Shown here piece by piece: positions 1 to 5,718 of a stretch of DNA of 10,818 nt (position 1 is its first letter; each line of letters opens with the position of its first letter). A program made the position numbers and the translations under genes. Source of the stretch: Chloroflexota bacterium (lineage in GTDB: Bacteria; Chloroflexota; Limnocylindria; Limnocylindrales; CSP1-4). The stretch is taken from contig DAIERN010000029.1 of NCBI GenBank assembly GCA_027346765.1, forward strand, positions 1-10,818. Direction: 5' to 3'. The notes beneath the pieces were generated by a model, which searched no databases, had not been told where the DNA came from, and saw only the letters and a program-made list of their open reading frames with translations.

Positions 1-87
1 TGGCCGATCACCGATACCCTGCCCAAGCCGCTGGTGCAGATCGCGGGCCGGCCGCTGATCGCCTACCACCTGGAGGCGCTCGCGCGG
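1..87 (+). other. Fragment of sugar-1-phosphate nucleotidyltransferase N-terminus (MurU-like), joined in frame to the S9 gene
   Basis: Read in the same frame as the S9 gene, the first 29 codons give WPITDTLPKPLVQIAGRPLI followed by AYHLEALAR. This is the post-P-loop signature of NDP-sugar pyrophosphorylases (consensus RPLTDxxPKPLxPVxGxPLIxYHLExL), where the PKP lysine contacts the substrate; it is closest from memory to proteobacterial MurU. The usual start (LAAGxGxRM) would lie just beyond the left edge. After LEALAR the protein switches abruptly to the S9 sequence. S9 relatives carry a similar D-L-x-A-L-A segment just before DTHKFESRYLD, so the switch falls where the two families happen to look alike. 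I read this as a misjoin rather than a real fusion. Confidence 0.75.
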
Positions 88-450
88 GAGACGCACAAGT
101 TCGAGTCGCGCTACCTCGATCGAATGGTCGCGCCATACCCGGAGGGGATCGCCGTCTACCGCGAGCGGTCGCCCATCCACCACGTGGAGGGCTTCAGCAA
201 GCCGCTGCTCGTCCTGCAGGGTCGCGACGACATGGTCGTGCCGATCGCCCAGGCGGAGCAGATCGTCGCGGCGCTCAAGCAACGTCGCATCCCGTACGCG
301 TACCTGCCGTTCGACGGCGAGGGCCACGGCTTTCGCCAGGCGGCCAACATCCGCCGCTCGCTCGAAGCGGAGGCGTCGTTCTACGCGCAGGTCTTCGGCT
401 TCACGCTGGCCGACGGGTTCGAGCCAGTCAAGGTCGAGTTCCTTGCCTGA
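1..450 (+). CDS. C-terminal part of S9-family (prolyl oligopeptidase/acylaminoacyl peptidase-like) peptidase, 5' end missing and chimeric
   Basis: The open frame enters from the left edge and stops at TGA 448-450. From about residue 30 (base 88) it matches the end of the S9 serine-peptidase catalytic domain: ETHKFESRYLD, then PYPE, YRERSPIHH, LLVLQGRDDMVVP and GEGHGFRQAANIRR. The Asp of the GRDD segment (about residue 77 from the edge) and the His of GEGHGF (about residue 109) are the expected catalytic Asp and His. The nucleophile Ser (GxSxGG) would lie upstream and is absent. The family normally has a beta-propeller plus hydrolase domain of about 600-700 residues and cleaves short peptides or acyl-peptides. 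The first ~29 residues do not belong to this family (see the 1-87 entry), so this is not a usable N-terminus. The next gene overlaps its end by 8 bases, suggesting one transcript. The S9 identity is secure; substrate is unknown. Confidence 0.85.
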   Translation, partial: WPITDTLPKPLVQIAGRPLIAYHLEALARETHKFESRYLDRMVAPYPEGIAVYRERSPIHHVEGFSKPLLVLQGRDDMVVPIAQAEQIVAALKQRRIPYAYLPFDGEGHGFRQAANIRRSLEAEASFYAQVFGFTLADGFEPVKVEFLA

Positions 451-1222
451 CAGGGCGGTCGCGGGGCGGCCCAGCGTGCTGATCGTCGGCGGGTTCGCGA
501 CGGCGCCGGTCAACTACTGGCCGCTCCGGGCGCGGCTGCTACGCCGGGGAGTGGCTCGAGTCGATATCGCGCCGTTGTGGACGCCCGACTGGCTGCTCGC
601 CGCGTTCCTGGGCTTCGGCCCGATCCTGCGCCGGACCGGCCGTGCCATCGCCGCGTCCTATCGCGCGGCAGGCAACACGCCGCTCATCGTGGTGGCGCAC
701 TCGGGCGGCGGCATCGCAACGCGCCTCGCAATGAGTGATCAGCCGTTCAACGGCCGCATCGCCAACGTCCACGAGGCGGTGGGCTGCCTCGTGACACTGG
801 GCACGCCGCACGGCCTGATCCATCTGCACAACCGCTACAAGCATGCCGGCCATGCCGCGGCCGCCTTCCTCGAGCGCGCCAATCCCGGCGCGTACTTCGC
901 GCCGCGGACGGCCTATATCACCGTGGGCGGGCGCACGCCCGGCGCCGAGTTTGCCGGCCTCGCCGGGGTCGCGGCCAACGAGCTCTTCTCGATCGCGGTG
1001 GGCGACGAGACCCAGGATCTGGGCGATGGGATCGTGCCCTACTCGGCGGTCCACCTCGATGGCGCGACTCAATTGACTTACGACGACGTGCGCCACGGCA
1101 TGATCGGCTCGCCGTGGTACGGCGACGATGCGATGCTCGATCGCTGGTGGCCGCAGGCGCTCGAGGCGTGGAAAGGGGCGCTACAGGCCCGTTCGGAGGC
1201 GGAAACGCCGGTCATGGCCTAA
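443..1222 (+). CDS. Serine alpha/beta hydrolase (lipase/esterase-like, PGAP1-like fold)
   Basis: This 259-residue protein opens with a beta strand SVLIVGGFATAP (residues 11-22), has the nucleophile elbow VVAHSGGG with Ser87, a TLGTPHG turn (118-124) typical of lipases and thioesterases, an acidic GDGIVP motif with Asp195, and a late His218 in DVRHGMIGSPWYG. Together these give a complete Ser-Asp-His triad. No signal peptide or membrane helix is visible, so it is probably cytoplasmic. The best start is TTG at 443, which overlaps the upstream stop (TGA 448-450) and follows an AGGT-rich stretch. An in-frame GTG at 476, just before LIVGG, is a real alternative. The gene lies directly upstream of tRNA-fMet (8-base gap) and may be co-transcribed with it. 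A hydrolase of lipid or ester substrates is likely; the exact substrate cannot be told. Confidence 0.82.
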   Translation: MPDRAVAGRPSVLIVGGFATAPVNYWPLRARLLRRGVARVDIAPLWTPDWLLAAFLGFGPILRRTGRAIAASYRAAGNTPLIVVAHSGGGIATRLAMSDQPFNGRIANVHEAVGCLVTLGTPHGLIHLHNRYKHAGHAAAAFLERANPGAYFAPRTAYITVGGRTPGAEFAGLAGVAANELFSIAVGDETQDLGDGIVPYSAVHLDGATQLTYDDVRHGMIGSPWYGDDAMLDRWWPQALEAWKGALQARSEAETPVMA

Positions 1223-1230
1223 ACTCCGCG

Positions 1231-1305
1231 GGCGGGGTGGAGCAGCGGCAGCTCGTCGGGCTCATAACCCGAAGGTCGGCGGTTCGAATCCGTCCCCCGC
1301 AACCA
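1231..1305 (+). tRNA. Initiator tRNA-fMet (anticodon CAT)
   Basis: The 75-base sequence folds as a full cloverleaf with encoded CCA (1303-1305). The acceptor 5' strand is GGCGGGG and the 3' strand CCCCGCA, leaving position 1 (G) against position 72 (A) unpaired, the hallmark of bacterial initiator tRNA. The anticodon stem carries the three consecutive G:C pairs (TCGGG-CTCATAA-CCCGA), with anticodon CAT at 1263-1265. The T arm is GGCGG-TTCGAAT-CCGTC. The body is very close to E. coli tRNA-fMet apart from a D loop two bases shorter and G instead of C at position 1. It starts 8 bases after the hydrolase stop codon and is followed by a hairpin terminator. Confidence 0.97.
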
Positions 1306-1322
1306 TTGGCGCACATTGACCG

Positions 1323-1357
1323 AAGCGACCCCGCGGACCCGCCTCCCGGGGTCGTTT
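1323..1357 (+). terminator. Hairpin terminator after tRNA-fMet, probably also serving the converging oxidase operon
   Basis: The left arm AAGCGACCCCG (1323-1333) pairs with CGGGGTCGTTT (1347-1357) over 11 pairs (one G-T), with a 13-base loop, and is followed by CATTT. The T-rich tail is on the plus strand. On the minus strand the same stem lies 11 bases past the stop of the TlpA-like gene but lacks a T run, so termination there is less certain. Confidence 0.7.
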
Positions 1358-1368
1358 CATTTGTCCCG

Positions 1369-1911
1369 CTAGAGGATCTTCGCCAGCACCTGGTCCAGGC
1401 TGTCTGACGGCGGCGGGCCGTAGCTCACCGCGCGGACGATCCCGGCGCGATCGATGAAGTAGCTGACTGGCACGAAGGCGCCGTGATAGGCGGTCCACGC
1501 CGTGTCGCTCGCATCGACCAGCAACGGCCACTGGGCGTTGTACGTGGCCGCGAAGGCCGCGGCGCTCTGCGCGGAGTCGTCGTGGATGACACCCAGGATC
1601 TCGAGTCCCTCAGCCTGATGTTGGGCGCGCGCCGTGGCCAGCAGCGGGAACTCGTCGCGGCACGGCACGCACCAGCTCGCCCAGAAGTTGACGATGACGG
1701 GCCGGCCGCGGTAATCCGACAGCGCGACCTGCCGTCCGTCCACGGTGGCAAGACTGATCTCCGGCGCCGGCTGATCCAACAGTGGGTCGCGGCCAACGAC
1801 GATCGTGCTCGGGTCGGCCGTGCCGCCCAGCCTGATCTGCGAGCCGATGTAGATGATCGGGATCGCCAGCACCAGCGCCAACGCCACGAGGGCGACGCGC
1901 GGCGGGAACAT
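1369..1911 (-). CDS. Membrane-anchored TlpA/ResA-like thiol-disulfide oxidoreductase
   Basis: The protein has 180 residues when started at ATG 1911. An N-terminal membrane helix (about residues 5-22) anchors a thioredoxin-fold domain facing the outside. The AhpC/TSA-type opening (QPAPEISLATVDGRQVALSDYRG) leads to VNFWASWCVPCRDEFP with active-site Cys81 and Cys84, and the cis-Pro loop is at FVP148V. The family (TlpA, ResA, CcmG) reduces specific disulfides outside the membrane, either for cytochrome c maturation or to keep copper-binding cysteines of subunit II and Sco reduced. It is the last gene of the oxidase operon, directly behind the cupredoxin-tailed protein. I see no cytochrome c here, so a role in preparing Cu-A or blue-copper cysteines is the better guess. 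A GTG at 1920 is an equally close alternative start; the frame extends to a TTG at 1971, but that overlaps the upstream gene. Confidence 0.88.
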   Translation of the reverse strand: MFPPRVALVALALVLAIPIIYIGSQIRLGGTADPSTIVVGRDPLLDQPAPEISLATVDGRQVALSDYRGRPVIVNFWASWCVPCRDEFPLLATARAQHQAEGLEILGVIHDDSAQSAAAFAATYNAQWPLLVDASDTAWTAYHGAFVPVSYFIDRAGIVRAVSYGPPPSDSLDQVLAKIL

Positions 1912-1927
1912 TGTCGTCACGCCCGGC

Positions 1928-3148
1928 TCAGGGAGACGGCGACGCCCCTGGCGCTCCGCCCGACTCGGCAATCGCCTGGACGGTCCCGTTCATGTTCGGA
2001 TGGACCTCGCACTGGAAGTAATACGAGCCCGGCGGTATCGCCGATACCTGGTAGGTGATCGAACTGGGGCCGGTGATCCGCTCGCCGTGTAGGTAGGTCG
2101 TGGGCGCCGCGGCGCTGTCGCCAATGTCGACGTTGTGCGGCACGCCGGCCTGCTTGTTGTCGAACTTGAGCTCAAATGGCCGGCCGGCGGGCACGGCCAG
2201 CGTCTTGGTGTCGAATGACAGTGCGCTGCTGGCGCTGATCTCCGGCACGGCCGGGACGGCGATGGGCGTCGGAGTCGCTTCCGGCGGTTTGAAGCTGTTG
2301 AGGAAGGCGAGGCCGGTCGGCGCGAGCATAGCCAGGACGGAGATAAGCACCACCGCGCCGTAGAGCGGCACGAGCCGCTTGGGCCACACGGCGTGTGGGT
2401 CGCGCGTTCGCGGAACGGCGTGGCCCACGGCTTCGGTAGAGCGGTATTCCTGGCCCGCGTCCAGCAGCCAGCCGGCGGCGGCGATGATGCCCATGATCAG
2501 GCCACCGACCAACAGGATGCCGCTGAAGACGACGCCAAAGAGCATCACCGCCAGCGAGATGGGCGCAAAGAATGGCCACGGGCTGGGGCCGGGCATGTGC
2601 ACGCCCACAGGTGGCTCGGGGTACTCCACCATCGCCGAGGTCAGCTCCGTGGTCGCAGGCAATGTGGCGACCGCACCATGTGCCGGAAGAGCGACCGCCA
2701 TGGCCGACTCATGGGCACCCACCGCAGTTGCGCGCCATTCGCGCATCGCCTCGAGCAGCCAGCCGGCGATCGCAACTAGCGACACGATCAGGCCGATCAC
2801 GAAGAGCGGCATGTTGACCGGCTCGGTTGGTTTGTGGTTGGCGTCACGGGTGACAAGGACGAGCGACGCGAGGAGGAACGCGGCGCCGATCGGAACGACG
2901 AACGGCCAGCGCGACGGCCCGGGCATGTGCACCCCGGGCGGCGGCATGCCCGGTGCGCGGCGTGGCACCCGCGAGCGGTTACGCGACCCGGCGCGCTGCC
3001 ATTGCAGCGCCGTGAAGACCAGCCACACGGCGACCAGCACGATCAGCACCCACGGCAGCAGCGCGATCAGGTCGGTCCAGTTGGGGATGAGCAGCTGCTG
3101 GAGCAGCTGGAAGAGCATGTCGATGATCGACTGGCCTTCGAACATCAT
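1928..3148 (-). CDS. Oxidase-associated membrane protein: duplicated subunit IV-like two-helix module plus C-terminal cupredoxin
   Basis: In this 406-residue protein, residues 1-50 hold an amphipathic start and one membrane helix (32-50). Two copies of a module follow at about 70-140 and 180-238; each begins PxGVHMPGPSxWPF, has two hydrophobic helices and ends GWLLxAxxExR(A/S)T. I recall HMPxPSxWP motifs from small-subunit or C-terminal extensions of bacterial haem-copper oxidases. One more helix (about 261-283) and a Pro/Ala linker lead to a cupredoxin domain (305-393) with His338 (VPHNVDI), Cys380, His383 and Met386 in FQCEVHPNMNG, a complete C-x2-H-x2-M type-1 copper ligand set as in amicyanin. 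Start: tandem ATGs at 3148 and 3145 behind a GAGCGG. It lies in the oxidase operon between the 60-residue protein and the TlpA-like gene. I infer an accessory oxidase subunit or tethered electron carrier; I do not know a named family with this whole architecture. Confidence 0.85.
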   Translation of the reverse strand: MMFEGQSIIDMLFQLLQQLLIPNWTDLIALLPWVLIVLVAVWLVFTALQWQRAGSRNRSRVPRRAPGMPPPGVHMPGPSRWPFVVPIGAAFLLASLVLVTRDANHKPTEPVNMPLFVIGLIVSLVAIAGWLLEAMREWRATAVGAHESAMAVALPAHGAVATLPATTELTSAMVEYPEPPVGVHMPGPSPWPFFAPISLAVMLFGVVFSGILLVGGLIMGIIAAAGWLLDAGQEYRSTEAVGHAVPRTRDPHAVWPKRLVPLYGAVVLISVLAMLAPTGLAFLNSFKPPEATPTPIAVPAVPEISASSALSFDTKTLAVPAGRPFELKFDNKQAGVPHNVDIGDSAAAPTTYLHGERITGPSSITYQVSAIPPGSYYFQCEVHPNMNGTVQAIAESGGAPGASPSP

Positions 3149-3188
3149 TCGCCGCTCAATCTAGGCGCGGTACATGCCTGCGCCGGCG

Positions 3189-3371
3189 CTATAGCTCGCG
3201 CGAGCCGCGCAGCAGGATGGCAAACACGAAGGCCATCGCGAAGCCAAGTACCAGGAGCATGGTCGCGCCGGCGACGTCGAGGCCCACCGTGTGGCCGTTC
3301 AGGAAGAAATAGGCGGTGCCCACCGCCATGAAGATCACCCCCAGGATCAGCGCGTTGCGCCAGACAAACAT
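3189..3371 (-). CDS. Small cytochrome c oxidase subunit IV-like membrane protein (60 aa)
   Basis: The 60-residue protein has two membrane helices (about residues 6-23 and 36-54) joined by a short loop NGHTVGLDVAG. The second half, DVAGATMLLVLGFAMAF, resembles the D/E-x-x-Gt-x-x-L pattern of short bacterial aa3-oxidase subunit IV proteins (such as CtaF of actinobacteria), but similarity is weak and from memory. The start ATG 3371 has a good AGGAG 7 bases upstream. It begins 10 bases after the ctaE stop, and the next gene begins 40 bases on, so it is surely in the oxidase operon. A structural role at the edge of the complex is inferred from size, topology and position. Confidence 0.75.
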   Translation of the reverse strand: MFVWRNALILGVIFMAVGTAYFFLNGHTVGLDVAGATMLLVLGFAMAFVFAILLRGSREL

Positions 3372-3381
3372 TGCGCGACTC

Positions 3382-4017
3382 CTACTTTAGGAAGTAGAGC
3401 GTCGAGAACAGGAAGATCCACACGATGTCGACGAAGTGCCAGTAGGCGCTGACCGCCTCGACCGCGACGTGGTGCTTGGCTGAGAACTGGCCCGCCACGC
3501 CGCGCAACAGGATGACGGCGATGCCCACCACGCCGCCGAACACGTGCGCGCCGTGGAAGCCGGTCATCGTGAAGAACAGCGTGCCGTAGATGCCGCTGTT
3601 GATGCCGAAGCCGTGCTCGACGACGAGCGAGTAGTAGTCGAATGCCTGCATCCCCAGGAAGACCGCGCCCATGACGAGCGTCACGGCCAGCGCGCGGTTC
3701 ATGCCGGTGCGATCGCCCTTGCGGATGCGCCACAGGCCCCACTGCATGGTGAACGACGAGGCGATCAGGATGATCGTGGCGACAACCGGGATGATGCCCG
3801 GCTCGATGACGTTCTCGAGTCCGGGCGGCGGCCACGACTGGCCCTGCGAGAGGGCCGCGGCACGGGCATTGAAATAGGCGCCGAACAGCCCGGCGAAGAA
3901 CATCGTCTCGCTGCCGATGAACAGCAGCATGCCCAGCAGGGCGGTGTTGATGCCTCCGGCGTGGCCGCCATCCGTCTCCGCGTGGGGCGCGGCCAGGATC
4001 TGCGTGTCGACGCTCAC
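3382..4017 (-). CDS. ctaE: Cytochrome c oxidase subunit III (short, five-helix form)
   Basis: The 211-residue protein contains the subunit III signatures: NTALLGMLLFIGSETMFFAG with the conserved buried Glu37, GFHGAHVFGG (residues 153-162), and AYWHFVDIVWIFLF near the C-terminus. Five membrane helices are visible (about 24-48, 75-95, 107-128, 147-171 and 191-209). The first two helices of seven-helix mitochondrial-type subunit III are missing, as in many bacterial forms. The subunit stabilises the catalytic core and has no metal centre. The GTG start at 4017 overlaps the ctaD stop as GTGA, with GGAGGG six bases upstream, so translation is probably coupled to ctaD. Confidence 0.95.
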   Translation of the reverse strand: MSVDTQILAAPHAETDGGHAGGINTALLGMLLFIGSETMFFAGLFGAYFNARAAALSQGQSWPPPGLENVIEPGIIPVVATIILIASSFTMQWGLWRIRKGDRTGMNRALAVTLVMGAVFLGMQAFDYYSLVVEHGFGINSGIYGTLFFTMTGFHGAHVFGGVVGIAVILLRGVAGQFSAKHHVAVEAVSAYWHFVDIVWIFLFSTLYFLK

Positions 4018-5711
4018 TTGGATCCCTCCGGAGCATCATCCCGTGTCTCATCGTGCGTCTCACCCGCGTGTGCCGGCAAGGCCACCGCATGCGTCGCCAC
4101 CGCGCCGTGGCGCAGGTCGAACAGCGGCCGCTCAGAGCGGATGGGCGGCAGTGAGTCGAAGTTGTAGGTGGGCGGGGGGCTGGTCGTTGCCCACTCGAGG
4201 GTGTTGGCCTCCCATGGATCGTCGGGTGCGTTGCGTGGCCCGCGGAGCGTGATGAACACGTTCCAGATGAAGGGCACGATGCTCAGCGCGATGGTGAACG
4301 CGCCGATGCTCGACAGCAGGTTGAGCTCGGGCCAGCCCGGGTTGGGCGCGTAATCGATGATCCGCCGGATCATGCCGTCCAGGCCCAGCAGGTGCTGCGG
4401 GAAGAACGTCAGGTTGGTGCCCACGAAGAGGAGCACGAACTGCCACTTGCCCAGCCGCTCGCTGAGCATCCGGCCGGTCATCTTGGGGAACCAGTAGAAG
4501 AGCCCGGCGAAGATGCCGAACACAGCGCCCGCGACGAGCACGTAGTGCAGGTGCGCAACGACCCAGTACGTGTCCTGGACGTGGAAGTCAAATGGCACGA
4601 CTGCCAGGAAGGCGCCGTCGAGACCACCGATCAGGAACAGGGCGATGAAGCCCAGCGCGTACAGCAGCGGCGTCGAGAAGCGCAGCTGGCCGCCCCACAT
4701 CGTGGCCAGCCAGTTGAAGAACTTGATGCCGGTGGGTACCGAGATCAAGAAGGTGAAGAACGAGAAAAACGGCAGATAAACCGCGCCGGTGGTGAACATG
4801 TGGTGCGCCCAGACGCTGAAGCCCAGGGCACCGATCGCGCTCGTCGCGAAGACGAACGCCTTGTAGCCGAACAGCGGCTTGCGGCTGAAGACCGGCAGGA
4901 TCTCGGTCACGATGCCAAAGGCCGGCAGGATGAGGATGTACACCTCTGGATGGCCAAAGAACCAGAACACGTGCTGCCACAGCACGGGATTGCCACCAAG
5001 CGCCGGATCGAAGAAGCCGCCGCCGTAGTTGCGGTCGATGAAGAGCATCATCAGGCCGGCCGTCAGGACGGGCACCGCGAACAGCAGCAGGACGCTCGTC
5101 ACGAGCGTGTTCCAGACGAACAGCGGCATGCGCAGCAGCGTCATGCCCGGCGCGCGCATCTTGAAGATCGTGGCCATGAAGTTGATCGCGCCCAGGACCG
5201 AGCTCATGCCCAAGAGCACCAGCGCCATGAGCCACAAATCAAGCCCGGCGCCGCCCTGCGTTGACAGCGGCACATAGCCGGTCCAGCCGGCGTTTGCGGC
5301 GCCGCCGACGGCATAGCCGGAGTACAGCAGGAGGCCGCCCAGCGGGATCATCCAGAACGACAGTGCGTTGATGCGCGGGAAGGCCATGTCCGCCGCGCCG
5401 ATCTGCAACGGCACGATGTAGTTCGCCAGGCCAGTAAACATGGGCATGACGAACAGGAAGATCATCGTCGTGCCGTGGATGGTGAAGAGCTGGTTGTACG
5501 TCTCGGCGTCGACGAACTGCACGCCAGGGAAGGCGAGCTCCGTACGGATGAGGAGCGCCATGATGCCGCCGGCGATGAAGAACAGGAACGACGTGAAGAT
5601 GTACATCTTGCCGATCTTCTTGTGATCGGTCGTCGTCAGCCATTCGTAGATCCACGACCGGCGGCCCTGGTAGGTGATGGCGCCGGGGTGGGTGACAGTC
5701 GTTGTCGCCAT
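4014..5711 (-). CDS. ctaD: Cytochrome c oxidase subunit I (A-type haem-copper oxidase)
   Basis: This 565-residue catalytic subunit reduces O2 to water at the haem a3/Cu-B site and pumps protons. Visible ligands are His79 (HGTTMIFLF, haem a), His254 in GHPEVY, His303 and His304 in AHHMFTTG (Cu-B), His387 (haem a3) and His389 (haem a) in HLHYVLVAG. Tyr258 would be the His-Tyr crosslink. Glu256 and Asp108 (GAADMAFPRIN) mark the D channel and Lys330 (PTGIKFFNW) the K channel, so this is type A1 with all pumping residues. About twelve membrane helices are present. After residue 490 there is a soluble tail with Pro-rich and His/Asp-rich parts (541-565) that looks poorly conserved. The ATG start is preceded by TAGGAG, whose TAG is the ctaC stop, with a 7-base gap between the genes. 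Confidence 0.98.
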   Translation of the reverse strand: MATTTVTHPGAITYQGRRSWIYEWLTTTDHKKIGKMYIFTSFLFFIAGGIMALLIRTELAFPGVQFVDAETYNQLFTIHGTTMIFLFVMPMFTGLANYIVPLQIGAADMAFPRINALSFWMIPLGGLLLYSGYAVGGAANAGWTGYVPLSTQGGAGLDLWLMALVLLGMSSVLGAINFMATIFKMRAPGMTLLRMPLFVWNTLVTSVLLLFAVPVLTAGLMMLFIDRNYGGGFFDPALGGNPVLWQHVFWFFGHPEVYILILPAFGIVTEILPVFSRKPLFGYKAFVFATSAIGALGFSVWAHHMFTTGAVYLPFFSFFTFLISVPTGIKFFNWLATMWGGQLRFSTPLLYALGFIALFLIGGLDGAFLAVVPFDFHVQDTYWVVAHLHYVLVAGAVFGIFAGLFYWFPKMTGRMLSERLGKWQFVLLFVGTNLTFFPQHLLGLDGMIRRIIDYAPNPGWPELNLLSSIGAFTIALSIVPFIWNVFITLRGPRNAPDDPWEANTLEWATTSPPPTYNFDSLPPIRSERPLFDLRHGAVATHAVALPAHAGETHDETRDDAPEGSK

Positions 5712-5718
5712 GCTGCTC

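Noticed and set aside
1128..1319. Small plus-strand frames running over tRNA-fMet.
   Set aside because: They overlap the 3' end of the hydrolase and the tRNA and show no coding features.
2379..3164. A 261-codon plus-strand frame opposite the cupredoxin-tailed membrane protein.
   Set aside because: The minus-strand frame has clear helices, an internal repeat and copper ligands; the plus frame has none and is a shadow.
4392..5264. A 290-codon plus-strand frame inside ctaD.
   Set aside because: It is the mirror of a conserved subunit I coding frame, has Glu/Arg/Gln-rich composition and no recognisable motif.
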